63,047 nt of DNA from positions 1-63,047 of the forward strand of contig WQRX01000013.1 in assembly GCA_009786535.1 (NCBI GenBank), given 5' to 3'. The translations under genes were made by a program, and so were the position numbers. The notes beneath the pieces were generated by a model. It worked only from the letters and a program-made list of their open reading frames with translations. It made no database searches and was not told the origin of the DNA. The DNA is from Defluviitaleaceae bacterium. GTDB lineage: Bacteria; Bacillota; Clostridia; Lachnospirales; WQUN01. Positions 1 to 8,852 of the stretch are shown here, piece after piece; within the stretch, counting starts at the first letter, position 1, and each line of letters begins with the position of its first letter.

Positions 1-116
1 CCCCCCATGTAGCTTTTGCTGCTAATCATACATAATGCACCCGGTTCTTTGCGTATCAACACAGCGAAGGGGTGTATTTTTTTTCCAAAAATGAAGTAAA
101 AATGGGAGGACTTACC

Positions 117-2015
117 ATGCAACAGCAAAGATTGAATGACGGATTAATGTACACAGACGAGGATAGGTGTATCGGCTGTAACAACTGTATCCGTAAATGC
201 CCTACGTTAGAATCGAACGTAGGTGTAATGGGGACGGACGGCGTATGTAAAATGCACTTAGACGCAGCAGAATGTATATTGTGCGGTACATGTTTAGATA
301 CTTGCACCCACCAAGCGCGCCGTTTTAGAGATGACCACGACGATTTTATTACCGGATTGAAGGAAGGAAAAAGCATATCGGTAATTATTGCGCCTGCGCT
401 ATTAATAAATTATGCATCGGAATACAAGCATATATTGGGATACTTAAAGAGCCTTGGCGTTAAAAATTTCTACAGCGTAAGCTTTGGTGCGGATATTACA
501 ACCTGGGCATATTTGAAATATATTACCGAGAATAATGCCGTGGGCAAATTTTCGCAGCCTTGCCCCGCTATTGTTAGCTATGCCGAGCGCCACCTGCCCG
601 AATTGCTTAGCGAAATTATCCCCGTACAAAGTCCAATGATGTGCATGGCAATTTATTTGAAAAAATACATGAACGTAACCGACGAGCTTGCCTTCCTCAG
701 CCCCTGTATTGCAAAAAAAGTGGAAATGCAATCCACTCGGGGCTTGGGCATGATTCGGTATAACGTTACCTTTGTAAACCTTGTGCAATCGTTGCGTCGG
801 CAACGCATTAACCTGCGCTCCTACCCGGAAATTGACGACCAAATAAGTTACACGCTGGGTTCAATTTACCCTGCTCCGGGCGGGCTGCGCGAAAACGTAG
901 AATTCTTCCTTGGGGAAGATGCAATGGTAGTACAAGCCGAGGGCGAATCTCACGCTTATGAATGTATGGAGCATTACCGTGCGTTAAAATCCGACTGGCT
1001 GCGCCTTAGTCAAATGCCTACCCTCGTGGATATTTTGAACTGCGGGCGCGGCTGTAACTACGGTACCGCAACCGAATTCCGCCACGAGGACAACGGCGCA
1101 ATTCAAGTAGAAATACACCGCCTAAAGCGTGCAAAGCGCAAAGTCTTCCGCGAAATTTCGGGCAATATTGACGAAGGGCATAGCCCCGAGAAAAACCTTG
1201 CTGCATTAAACGAAAAGTTTAAGGATTTGCATTTGAATGACTTCCTGTGCAAATATGACGACAGAACCACCCACCGCGCGTCCATATCGCGCCATGCGTT
1301 AGACAACGCCTATGCCGAAATGCGCAAATCCACCGAAGATGAAAAACGCTTCGACTGTGGTGCGTGCGGTTATAAGTCTTGCAAAGCCATGGCGAGAGCG
1401 ATGGCAATGGGCATTAACTATAAAGAAAACTGTGCGGAATACCTTAAGGTTATCAACAAAGAGCAAACGGATTATCAATTATCCGTAATCGAGCATTTTA
1501 AAGAAGTGGACGATGTTATCCACAACCTAAACGAGGACAATATCACCATTTCCAAAGACGCGACCAACATCAACGAGCGCGTGGAGGAAGCGGTAAAAAG
1601 CAGTACAAAAATGCAAACCAACCTAAACAGTTTGCAAGAGGACTTTCAAAAAATTAATGCATCGTATGCGGAAATAAGTAATGTAGCGCGTACGTCTAAT
1701 ATTTTGTCCATTAACGCGTCTATAGAAGCGGCACACGCGGGCGCAATGGGCAGGGGCTTTAGCGTTATCGCCGAGGATATGCGAAACCTTGCGCAAAAAA
1801 TACTGCGCGTAGCGGTGGAAAATGAAAGCAATTCCAGCTCTATTGCCAAGTCGCTTGGCGATGTTGTGGAAAGCTCAAGCACCATTACCAGCGGGATTGA
1901 CGGAATTAAGGAAACAACGGGCGAAATACGCGGCAATGTAGACAAAATTTCCGACCGCACTAAAAATGTATTAGACATTCTCAGCAAACTTGAGCAGGAG
2001 TCGGATTCGCACTAA
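117..2015 (+). CDS. Sensory [FeFe]-hydrogenase-like protein fused to a methyl-accepting (MCP-type) signalling domain
   Basis: 632 residues from the ATG at 117, chosen because GGGAGGA ends 6 nt upstream; an in-frame ATG at 102 overlaps that ribosome binding site. Domains in order: two 4Fe-4S ferredoxin motifs (CIGCNNC at about residue 18, CILCGTC at about 53); a hydrogenase large-subunit domain (about 80-370) keeping four likely H-cluster cysteines in QPCP, LSPC and NCGRGC; a CGACGYKSC iron-sulfur domain (about 414); and a C-terminal coiled coil with the chemoreceptor hairpin signature (SINASIEAAHAG...GRGF). There is no membrane segment, so it is cytosolic. In catalytic enzymes the first loop is TSCCP; here the proton-relay cysteine is replaced by proline. 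Known sensory [FeFe] hydrogenases carry such changes, so H2 or redox sensing that feeds a CheA-type pathway is inferred. A hemerythrin gene follows 35 nt downstream. Confidence 0.85.
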   Translation: MQQQRLNDGLMYTDEDRCIGCNNCIRKCPTLESNVGVMGTDGVCKMHLDAAECILCGTCLDTCTHQARRFRDDHDDFITGLKEGKSISVIIAPALLINYASEYKHILGYLKSLGVKNFYSVSFGADITTWAYLKYITENNAVGKFSQPCPAIVSYAERHLPELLSEIIPVQSPMMCMAIYLKKYMNVTDELAFLSPCIAKKVEMQSTRGLGMIRYNVTFVNLVQSLRRQRINLRSYPEIDDQISYTLGSIYPAPGGLRENVEFFLGEDAMVVQAEGESHAYECMEHYRALKSDWLRLSQMPTLVDILNCGRGCNYGTATEFRHEDNGAIQVEIHRLKRAKRKVFREISGNIDEGHSPEKNLAALNEKFKDLHLNDFLCKYDDRTTHRASISRHALDNAYAEMRKSTEDEKRFDCGACGYKSCKAMARAMAMGINYKENCAEYLKVINKEQTDYQLSVIEHFKEVDDVIHNLNEDNITISKDATNINERVEEAVKSSTKMQTNLNSLQEDFQKINASYAEISNVARTSNILSINASIEAAHAGAMGRGFSVIAEDMRNLAQKILRVAVENESNSSSIAKSLGDVVESSSTITSGIDGIKETTGEIRGNVDKISDRTKNVLDILSKLEQESDSH

Positions 2016-2050
2016 AATAAGCAAAACTAATTAAAGGGAGTGTTTAACGC

Positions 2051-2458
2051 ATGTTATGGAGTGACAAGTACCTAACGGGAAACCGAGCCATTGACGACGA
2101 CCACAAACGTATTTTTGACTTGGTTAGGGATATTATTGACCAAAACTTCCTGGACCGTGGGGAAAAAATTACAAAAGTAATTAATTTTTTAGGCGATTAT
2201 ACGATACAGCATTTTCGCCGCGAAGAAAAATTAATGGAAGAGTGCGAATACCCCGAATACCCCCTGCATAAAAGCCAACACGACGATTTTCTGGAGCAAA
2301 TCAAAGAGCTTACAGAAAAAACAAACGGTATTGACGGCAAAAGCCTTTCCCTTAGTCTGGAAGTAAACGACGTAATTGTAAAATGGCTGGTAGAACACGT
2401 GCTGGGCAGTGATAAGCAAATGGCTGCTTATGTCCGCGAGCACTCAAAAATCGCATAA
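2051..2458 (+). CDS. Bacteriohemerythrin (non-heme di-iron O2-binding protein)
   Basis: 135 residues, the usual size of a single-domain bacteriohemerythrin. The iron ligands of the four-helix bundle are visible: H in DDDHKRIFD near the N-terminus, HFRREE (HxxxE) near residue 57, HKSQHDDF (HxxxH) near 75, and a late H...D pair in VEHVLGSDKQM. The start has GGGAG upstream. It lies 35 nt after the sensory hydrogenase and is probably cotranscribed. The family binds O2, or sometimes NO, reversibly. Next to an oxygen-sensitive H-cluster protein it may scavenge or report O2; that functional link is inference. Confidence 0.9.
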   Translation: MLWSDKYLTGNRAIDDDHKRIFDLVRDIIDQNFLDRGEKITKVINFLGDYTIQHFRREEKLMEECEYPEYPLHKSQHDDFLEQIKELTEKTNGIDGKSLSLSLEVNDVIVKWLVEHVLGSDKQMAAYVREHSKIA

Positions 2459-2500
2459 CCCCGGGCACTTTGTCCCCACTCAGTGCAGGGTGTTATATAA

Positions 2501-2530
2501 AAAAGCTGCCTGTTTTACGGGCAGCTTTTT
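2501..2530. terminator. Bidirectional intrinsic terminator
   Basis: Arms AAAAGCTGCC and GGCAGCTTTT form a 10-bp stem with an 8-nt loop and T-tract. It sits between the convergent hemerythrin gene (plus) and EF-G-like gene (minus) and can serve both. Confidence 0.85.
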
Positions 2531-2563
2531 GCTTGTTGTGATTATAGATTGTGACCTTACCGT

Positions 2564-4648
2564 TTACGCGTCTTTCAGCGCTTCTAACTCCAGCTTACGC
2601 GCGGCAATGATTTTTGTTTGTACATCGCTTGGGGCTTCGTCATAGCGTTCAAATTCCATGGCAAAGCTACCGCGCCCCTGCGTCATGGAGCGCAGGTCAA
2701 TGGGGTATTTGAGCATTTCGTTATGGGGCGCTTCGGCGGCGATTACTTGGTTCTTGCCTTCTTTTTCCATACCAAGAATGCGCCCGCGGCGTTTGTTCAT
2801 GTCGCCCATAATGTCACCCGTGTAGTTGTCGGGCACGACCACCTGCACCTTCATAATCGGCTCTAAAATGGTGGGCTTTGCTTGCATAAAGCCATCCTTG
2901 AAGGCGATGCTTGCCGCCATTTTAAAGGCAAGCTCACTGGAGTCTACGGCGTGGTATTTGCCGTCGTGCAGGGTGGCTTTTACGCCAACAACGGCATAGG
3001 CGGCTACAGGACCTGCCTTTACGCTCTCCTGTATGCCTTTTTCTACGGCGGGGAAATACTGTTTGGGAACGTTTCCGCCTACTACTACCTCTTCGAATAC
3101 ATAGGCTTTTTCCAAATCGCCAGACGGTTCAAAGCGCATATTTACAATGCCGTACTGACCGCCGCCGCCTGTTTGCTTAACAAACTTGCCCTGCACATCG
3201 GATTTGCCTTTAATGGTTTCACGATACGGCACAAGGGGGGTGATAAGCTCGACTTCCAGCTTGTAGCGCGATTTTAGGCGGTTTACCATTACGTCCAACT
3301 GGCTGTCGCCAACTCCGCTGATAATAACCTGCTTGGTTTCACGGTTTACTTGGAAGATGAGGGTCTTATCCTCCTCCAAGAGCTTGGAAAACGCGCCGGA
3401 GATTTTGTCCTCGTCGCCTTTTTTCTTGGTCACTACCGCCATGGACAGCATGGACTCGGGGTATTTGATGGGGGTCGCTTTCACCATGCTTGCCTTGGTG
3501 CAAAGCGTGTCCTGTGTTGCTGTGTCGGCGAGTTTGGCAATTGCGCCAATGTCGCCCGCCCGCAATTCCGATACTTCAATTTGGTCTTTACCGCGAAGCA
3601 CATATAAATGCCCTGCCTTCTCGGGCTTGTCGTTGGATGAATTAATGAGCGGCGTATCCTTTTTAATCGTACCCGAGAATACGCGGAAAACGCTTAACCG
3701 CCCCACAAACGGGTCGGCAATGGTTTTAAACACAAATGCGCAAAGCGGGTCGCTCGCGGTGCAATTCAGCTCTACCTTTTCGCCCTTCATATCTGTTGCG
3801 GTAATTTTGGGGCGCAATACAGAAGCGGGCGGAAGCAGCGTTACAATAAGACTTAGCAGCGCGTAAATGCCAATCCCTTGATTTGCTACGCTAAACAGTA
3901 CAGGCGTAATACTGCCGTCGGCGATGCCTTTTTGGAAGGCTTGGGTAATCTCCTCTTGCGTGAGCGCTTCGCCCCCCAGGTATTTTTCAATCAGCGCTTC
4001 GTCCGTTTCGGCGGCAACTTCGGTAAGCATATCGTGGTATTTGCCATACGTTTCCTTCATGTCCGCGGGGAACTCACACTTGCTTGACACCCCTTTTTCA
4101 AATTTAAACGAAAGTCCGTTAGCGCAGTCGATGTTGCCCGCAAGCTTCCCGTTCTCATAAAACGGAAGCATGAGGGGTACAACGCCCGTGCCTAAGCGGT
4201 CGCGCATTTCGTCAACTACGCGGAAGAAGTCTGCATTGTCGTCGTCCATGCCGTTTACCAAAATCATGCGCGGTATACCCTGCGTTTTTTCAAACGCCAA
4301 TTCCGCACCTACTTCTATGCCTGCTTTTGCGTCCGCCAAAATAAGCGCCGCGTCGCTGGCTGCAAGCGCTTCGCTTACCGCACCGGCAAAGTCGAAATAC
4401 CCCGGCGTATCTATAAAATTAATTTTATTATTTTCCCACTCGATAGGTACAAGCGACGCGCCAATGCTTACCTTGCGGCGCTTTTCCTCTTCGTCATAGT
4501 CCGAAACCGTGTTTCCGTCCTCTGTGCGCCCCATGCGGTTTGTCACTTTTGTCAAATGAAGCGCCGCTTCCATTAATGTCGTTTTGCCGCAGCCGCTATG
4601 CCCGAGCACAGCCACGTTGCGAATTTCATTTGCCGAATAAACTTTCAT
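2564..4648 (-). CDS. fusA: Elongation factor G-like translational GTPase
   Basis: 694 residues from the ATG at 4648, preceded by AGGAGGT; the longer open frame starts within the promoter-leader region and is rejected. P-loop GHSGCGKTT near the N-terminus, G3 motif DTPG, and a G4 motif reading NGMD rather than the usual NKxD. The full EF-G domain set (G, II, III, IV, V) fits the length. Sequence type matches the divergent EF-G2/EF-G-like branch common in Clostridia rather than the EF-G of the str operon, so a role in translocation or ribosome recycling under special conditions is inferred. It is a single-gene unit with its own sigma-A promoter. Confidence 0.85.
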   Translation of the reverse strand: MKVYSANEIRNVAVLGHSGCGKTTLMEAALHLTKVTNRMGRTEDGNTVSDYDEEEKRRKVSIGASLVPIEWENNKINFIDTPGYFDFAGAVSEALAASDAALILADAKAGIEVGAELAFEKTQGIPRMILVNGMDDDNADFFRVVDEMRDRLGTGVVPLMLPFYENGKLAGNIDCANGLSFKFEKGVSSKCEFPADMKETYGKYHDMLTEVAAETDEALIEKYLGGEALTQEEITQAFQKGIADGSITPVLFSVANQGIGIYALLSLIVTLLPPASVLRPKITATDMKGEKVELNCTASDPLCAFVFKTIADPFVGRLSVFRVFSGTIKKDTPLINSSNDKPEKAGHLYVLRGKDQIEVSELRAGDIGAIAKLADTATQDTLCTKASMVKATPIKYPESMLSMAVVTKKKGDEDKISGAFSKLLEEDKTLIFQVNRETKQVIISGVGDSQLDVMVNRLKSRYKLEVELITPLVPYRETIKGKSDVQGKFVKQTGGGGQYGIVNMRFEPSGDLEKAYVFEEVVVGGNVPKQYFPAVEKGIQESVKAGPVAAYAVVGVKATLHDGKYHAVDSSELAFKMAASIAFKDGFMQAKPTILEPIMKVQVVVPDNYTGDIMGDMNKRRGRILGMEKEGKNQVIAAEAPHNEMLKYPIDLRSMTQGRGSFAMEFERYDEAPSDVQTKIIAARKLELEALKDA

Positions 4649-4688
4649 AAGTACCTCCTGCGCAGTTTGTGAATATTGACTAAAGCGC

Positions 4689-4717
4689 ATTATAACAAGT
4701 GCGCGGTAATTATGCAA
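4689..4717 (-). promoter_or_regulatory. Sigma-A promoter of the EF-G-like gene
   Basis: On the minus strand, TTGCAT (4717-4712), a 17-nt spacer and a perfect TATAAT (4694-4689), ending 40 nt upstream of the chosen start codon. Confidence 0.75.
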
Positions 4718-4779
4718 TATTTTTAAGATTTAGTGATTAAAACCTTGGGCTTTGCAAAAACCCACGAATTTTTTTGGAA

Positions 4780-4816
4780 AAAAAGCGGGGTCCGCATCTG
4801 CGAACCCCGCTTTTTT
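4780..4816 (-). terminator. Intrinsic terminator of the XRE/S24 repressor gene
   Basis: Minus-strand stem AGCGGGGTTCGCA / TGCGGACCCCGCT (one mismatched pair) with a short loop followed by a T-run. It begins 5 nt past the repressor stop codon and separates that gene from the downstream EF-G-like promoter. Confidence 0.85.
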
Positions 4817-4820
4817 AACC

Positions 4821-5450
4821 CTACTCTTTGCGAATCCGTCTTCTAACCTCTTCTGCAATGCCAATGATGCGCACACCGCGATTTTTTATCGCGCCGTTGC
4901 AAAAAAAGGATGGCTCATACTCGTCGGTATTTAGAGAATGCAGGAACATGCCGCTTTCTTTTTTAATAACTTTTTTGAACACAGCGCTTTCGCCGTTTAC
5001 AATAACGGCGCATTCGTCGCCGCTATCGCAGTCCTTTGCGGCTAGAAAAATGACTACATCGCCGTCAATGTATTTGGGCGCCATGCTGTTGTCCTTGATT
5101 TGAAGCGCAAAAAACTCTTTGCCTCCTACAATCCAGTCGATGGGAATTTCTTCATAGCCGAAGCAGTCCATCACTGTTTCAATGGGTGCTTCGGAAGGAA
5201 TATGACCCATGATGGGTATGCAAAAGCATTTTTGCTTTATGCGACCGGGCAGGTTTTCCACGCTGGTATTGCCCAGTATGAAGTCGATACTTACGTTAAA
5301 AATTTCGGACAACTGCATTAGCGATTTCTTGTCGGGCTCGTGCTTCCCTCGCTCCCAATTTGACAGGGTTGCCTGCGAAACTTGCAATTCGCCTGCCAAG
5401 TTGCGCTGCTGCATCTTGTGCGATTCCCGTAATGATTTGATGCGGTTCAT
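4821..5450 (-). CDS. XRE-family repressor with LexA/S24 peptidase-like domain
   Basis: 209 residues. The N-terminal helix-turn-helix (about 5-60; QVSQATLSNWERG) is of the XRE/cI type. The C-terminal half is an S24-like fold with DNSMAPKYIDGD carrying the candidate nucleophile Ser and AVFKKV carrying the general-base Lys. A cleavage-site dipeptide equivalent to Ala-Gly is not obvious; the linker reads GHIPSEAP. The start has AGGAGG 5 nt upstream. Proteins of this architecture repress prophage or stress genes and can be inactivated by RecA-dependent autocleavage. No prophage is present here, so the regulon is unknown. It is not the canonical LexA, which has a winged-helix N-terminus. Confidence 0.85.
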   Translation of the reverse strand: MNRIKSLRESHKMQQRNLAGELQVSQATLSNWERGKHEPDKKSLMQLSEIFNVSIDFILGNTSVENLPGRIKQKCFCIPIMGHIPSEAPIETVMDCFGYEEIPIDWIVGGKEFFALQIKDNSMAPKYIDGDVVIFLAAKDCDSGDECAVIVNGESAVFKKVIKKESGMFLHSLNTDEYEPSFFCNGAIKNRGVRIIGIAEEVRRRIRKE

Positions 5451-5596
5451 TAGCGCCTCCTAACTTTTGTGGAGATATAGCATATACACTTATTATGTCC
5501 ATGAAAAGGGTTATTAGAATAAAAAATAATGGGTTAAAAAAATTTACTCAAAATACCACGCATATAAGATAAGCTAATGTAGAAAGATGTAATAAA

Positions 5597-5647
5597 AAGG
5601 AGCCGCTTGAAGTGAATTACCTTGAATTCGCCTCAAGCGGCTCCCTT
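5597..5647 (-). terminator. Intrinsic terminator of the rpsB-tsf operon
   Basis: Minus-strand arms GGGAGCCGCTTGAGG and CTTCAAGCGGCTCC form a stem of about 13 bp with an 18-nt loop, followed by TTTTTATT. It starts about 12 nt after the tsf stop codon. Confidence 0.9.
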
Positions 5648-5658
5648 ATAATAATTGT

Positions 5659-6603
5659 TTAACCTTGCATGGCTTTTGATACTTCTTCGGCAAAGTTTTC
5701 TTCTTTTTTCTCAATGCCTTCGCCTTTTTCGTAGCGCACAAAGCGGGTAACGCCCGGTGTGCATTTATGGTCTTTGCCAACGGACCTGAGGTATTCGGCT
5801 ACGCTCATGCCGTCTTCTTTTACATATTCCTGCTCCATCAAGCAAATTTCTTTGAAGGTCTTGTTAATGCGCCCTTCCGCCATTTTCTCGGCGATGTTGG
5901 CGGGCTTGCCCTCCGCAAGGGCTTGCTTGGTATGAAATTCTTTTTCGCTGGCGATATAATTGGGGTCTACGCAGTTTTTGCACACATATTGGGGCGACAT
6001 TGCCGCAATTTGCATACAAATGTTTTTGCCCGCGTCTGTACATGCGTTGTCACATGCATCGCCGCAACCGTCACCATTGCTGTAATTCATTTCTACCATA
6101 ACGCCCACGCGACCGCCGCCGTGTACATATTCAATAATGGCACTGTTTTCGGCTACTTCGTAACGTTCAAAGCGGCGGATGCCGATATTTTCGCCGATGG
6201 TGGAAATTTGCTGGGTGAGAACGTCCTTCACGGTTTGGGAAGGGTCTGCCGCCCATTTTTCTTCCAAAAGCGCTTCTACAGTTTCGGCAGTGCTTTTTAG
6301 GGCTTGGTCGGTAACTTGTTTGCCGAAGTTTACGAAATTTTCATTTTTTGCCACAAAGTCGGTTTCGGAATTTACTTCCACCATAACGCCTTTTTGGCGG
6401 TCCTCGGTAACGGCTACGAATACTAAGCCCTCCGCGGCTACGCGTCCTGCTTTTTTAGCGGCGGCGGCAAGCCCTTTTTCGCGCAGAATTTCGCTGGCGC
6501 GTTTAAGGTCGCCGTTTGCTTCCACCAATGCGTTTTTGCAGGCAGACATGCCCGCACCGCTGGCGTCGCGTAATTCTTTTACCATTGCTGCTGTAATTTG
6601 CAT
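5659..6603 (-). CDS. tsf: Translation elongation factor Ts
   Basis: 314 residues; catalyses GDP release from EF-Tu. The N-terminal UBA-like domain (MQITAAMVKELRDASGAGM) and the EF-Tu contact motif TDFVAKNE are intact. It follows rpsB by 23 nt, the near-universal order, and is cotranscribed with it. Oddity: the segment around residues 175-215, where the usual sequence is a short acidic loop before MQIAAM, contains six cysteines in about 35 residues (GDGCGDACDNAC, NIC, YVCKNC). This cysteine cluster is not part of the family consensus and could bind metal. Confidence 0.97.
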   Translation of the reverse strand: MQITAAMVKELRDASGAGMSACKNALVEANGDLKRASEILREKGLAAAAKKAGRVAAEGLVFVAVTEDRQKGVMVEVNSETDFVAKNENFVNFGKQVTDQALKSTAETVEALLEEKWAADPSQTVKDVLTQQISTIGENIGIRRFERYEVAENSAIIEYVHGGGRVGVMVEMNYSNGDGCGDACDNACTDAGKNICMQIAAMSPQYVCKNCVDPNYIASEKEFHTKQALAEGKPANIAEKMAEGRINKTFKEICLMEQEYVKEDGMSVAEYLRSVGKDHKCTPGVTRFVRYEKGEGIEKKEENFAEEVSKAMQG

Positions 6604-6626
6604 ATTTTTAGCTCCTTGTTTGTGGG

Positions 6627-7406
6627 TTAATTAGCTTCTTCTTCTGTTTCTACGGTTGCTTCTGCTTCGTATTCGCCTTCTTCTTCGGCGGGGGCTTCGG
6701 CTTCGCCCGGGTCTTCGTCCTGCTCGCCTTGGCGGGCCTCTAACACCGCGTCGGCTAACTTGCCCGCGATAAGCTTAACGGCGCGAATCGCGTCGTCGTT
6801 GCCCGGGATAACGTAGTCAATTTCATCGGGGTCGCAGTTTGTATCCACGATGCCAACGAGGGGAATGCCCAAATTGCGCGCTTCTTGGATTGCGATATGC
6901 TCTTTGCGTGCGTCTACGATAAAGATAACGTTGGGTAGGCGCTTCATGTTTTTAACGCCGCCCAGGTTGCGCTGCAATTTTTCCATCTCGTGCTGCAATT
7001 TAGCTACTTCTTTTTTGGGAAGCATGTCCATTGTGCCGTCGGCTTGCATACGCTCAAGGTCGCGCAGGCGCTGTACTCTGCCTTGCATGGTTTTAAAGTT
7101 GGTAAGCATACCGCCCAGCCAGCGCTCGTTTACATAGAACATGCCGCAGCGTAATGCTTCCTCTTTAATTGACTCCTGTGCTTGCTTTTTTGTGCCTACA
7201 AAAAGCATTTCGCCGCCGTCGGCAATGATGCTCGCCACAGCCTTGTAAGCTTCGTCCATTTTGCGCACGGTTTTTTGCAGGTCGATGATATAAATACCGT
7301 TACGCTCGGCGTAGATAAACTCCGCCATCTTGGGGTTCCAGCGCCGTGTTTGGTGACCGAAATGAACGCCCGCCTCCAGCAACTGCTTCATAGATACTAC
7401 TGCCAT
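6627..7406 (-). CDS. rpsB: 30S ribosomal protein S2
   Basis: 259 residues from the ATG at 7406, which follows AAGGAGGG at ideal spacing; the longer open frame begins in the untranslated leader. The S2 signature [15 protein letters not shown] is at the N-terminus and the family core is complete ([20 protein letters not shown]). The C-terminus carries an acidic extension of about 35 residues, rich in Glu and Ala, that is variable in the family. First gene of the rpsB-tsf operon, transcribed from the promoter at 7531-7559. Confidence 0.98.
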   Translation of the reverse strand: MAVVSMKQLLEAGVHFGHQTRRWNPKMAEFIYAERNGIYIIDLQKTVRKMDEAYKAVASIIADGGEMLFVGTKKQAQESIKEEALRCGMFYVNERWLGGMLTNFKTMQGRVQRLRDLERMQADGTMDMLPKKEVAKLQHEMEKLQRNLGGVKNMKRLPNVIFIVDARKEHIAIQEARNLGIPLVGIVDTNCDPDEIDYVIPGNDDAIRAVKLIAGKLADAVLEARQGEQDEDPGEAEAPAEEEGEYEAEATVETEEEAN

Positions 7407-7459
7407 TACTTGTACCCTCCTTGGGTTTTTCGCAGAAAAATATACATCTCCTGCGCCTC

Positions 7460-7501
7460 CATAGCCCTTTTTTGTGTTAGCACCCAAAGAACAGGACTAT
7501 G
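7460..7501 (-). promoter_or_regulatory. Possible structured leader of rpsB
   Basis: In the approximately 118-nt leader between the predicted transcription start and the rpsB start, arms at 7493-7501 and 7460-7468 can pair over 9 positions with one G-U. rpsB is autoregulated through its leader in several bacteria. Whether this hairpin does that here is unproven. Confidence 0.3.
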
Positions 7502-7530
7502 TGTGTAGTTGAAATTTCTACAACTTGCGC

Positions 7531-7559
7531 ATTATAGCGGAAGTAATGGCGCGTGACAA
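7531..7559 (-). promoter_or_regulatory. Sigma-A promoter of the rpsB-tsf operon
   Basis: Minus-strand TTGTCA (7559-7554), exactly 17 nt, then a perfect TATAAT (7536-7531). No other clear promoter occurs in this gap. Confidence 0.85.
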
Positions 7560-7632
7560 GCCCTCTGCGGTATGGGTGTTGCGTTAAATTTTTTCTGTGG
7601 TAGACTACGCTTATTTTTCGGGGGCATGTAAA

Positions 7633-8835
7633 ATGCTTAAACCGCTTGGAATTGACACATGGAAGGAAGAATCCTTATCCTCTTTGGCAGAAAAAATACT
7701 AAGCATTTCGCCGAAGCCGCTTGTACTTGTTGACGGCAAGGGCGGGTCGGGCAAAACATCTTTTGCCGTAAAGCTCGGGGGTCTATTAAACGCAAATTTA
7801 GTGGCGTCCGATGATGTAGCCTGGTGGGCAGACCCCATACATTGGGACGGTGAATTAAACGAAGGCATTATTCAGCCATGGCGCTTGGGGGAAAATGTTG
7901 AGTACATACCATCAGGCTGGGTCAAAAAAAGTCGTAAGGGATGTATTGCGGTTGATGCTAACAAGGCGCTCATCGTTGAGGGAAGCGGGGCTTGCAGAAA
8001 AACATTGCGCAATGTTGCAAGCTTTTCAATTTGGGTAGATGCAGACCCGAGCATTGCCAGGGCGCGCGTAATCCGGCGTGACCTTGCAAATGGGGAAAAC
8101 GGCGGAACACTTGAATCGGTTACGGCGTTTACCGACCATTGGGATGCTATTGTTGACCCATTTCTTGCAGAAGAAGAAGCGTGGAAGTATGTAAACGCGA
8201 TTATCAGCGGTACCCAATCCGATTTGAACGCGGATAGATTATTGATATCATGGGAGGTTAAAATGCTTGCAGATAATAATACGGCAGTGTTCGCAAAAAT
8301 TGAGGAAGAAGCTAAGACCTACTTGAAAGATGAGCATTTGCAAATCGCATTGGACTTGCTTGCTTATTTGAGAGAAAGCGGAAGGACGTGGATATTTGAT
8401 TATCACCCGGAGTTTTACTATATGGACGAACTCAACTGCCTTTTCGCCATTTCAAAATCCGCAATGGATGAAGACACGTTAAACAATGTCCGCAGAATGA
8501 TAGAAGAAGCGGGCAACCGCTTTGTGCATGACCCAATGTCTTCTTGGAACCTTTGTTTTTGGCAAAATGATGATGACTTATATGAACCCGATGGTTTTTT
8601 AGTGGGCGAGGAAGTAAAGGAATTTGCGCGGCAAAATGTATGGAAGTGCATACATTGCGGCGGTTGTGACGCTTCGGGCGGATCGCGCAGAATAGTTTTT
8701 GGAAAAGAATATAACAACGCCTGTTGTAATTTATTTCAATTCACAAATCCCGACATTGAAATGGCGGAACACATAAAGAAACTGATGGAATTGCAAAAGC
8801 GCATCATCAGCGCAAGAAAAAGGGCTGAGCAATAA
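7633..8835 (+). CDS. P-loop kinase (uridine-kinase-like) fused to a cysteine-containing C-terminal domain
   Basis: 400 residues from the ATG at 7633, chosen over the GTG at 7597 because a GGGGG motif lies just upstream. Residues 1 to about 205 form a P-loop NTPase (GKGGSGKT at 35-42, then DDVAWW and a late VIRRDL basic patch) resembling uridine/nucleoside kinases. The second half (about 211-400) is unrelated; it has a CIHCGGC motif and further cysteines near its end, with no function recognised. An internal in-frame ATG at 8263 has GGGAGG 5 nt upstream, so the C-terminal half looks like a gene that became fused in frame or is also translated alone. Substrate unknown. Confidence 0.6.
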   Translation: MLKPLGIDTWKEESLSSLAEKILSISPKPLVLVDGKGGSGKTSFAVKLGGLLNANLVASDDVAWWADPIHWDGELNEGIIQPWRLGENVEYIPSGWVKKSRKGCIAVDANKALIVEGSGACRKTLRNVASFSIWVDADPSIARARVIRRDLANGENGGTLESVTAFTDHWDAIVDPFLAEEEAWKYVNAIISGTQSDLNADRLLISWEVKMLADNNTAVFAKIEEEAKTYLKDEHLQIALDLLAYLRESGRTWIFDYHPEFYYMDELNCLFAISKSAMDEDTLNNVRRMIEEAGNRFVHDPMSSWNLCFWQNDDDLYEPDGFLVGEEVKEFARQNVWKCIHCGGCDASGGSRRIVFGKEYNNACCNLFQFTNPDIEMAEHIKKLMELQKRIISARKRAEQ

Positions 8836-8852
8836 AAAAGACGAGGGCATAT

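Noticed and set aside
1..116. Promoter of the sensory hydrogenase gene
   Set aside because: CATAAT at about 31 lacks a -35 at proper distance; the real promoter may lie outside the window.
3333..3866. Antisense open frames inside the EF-G-like gene
   Set aside because: They overlap a strongly conserved GTPase gene and lack start signals.
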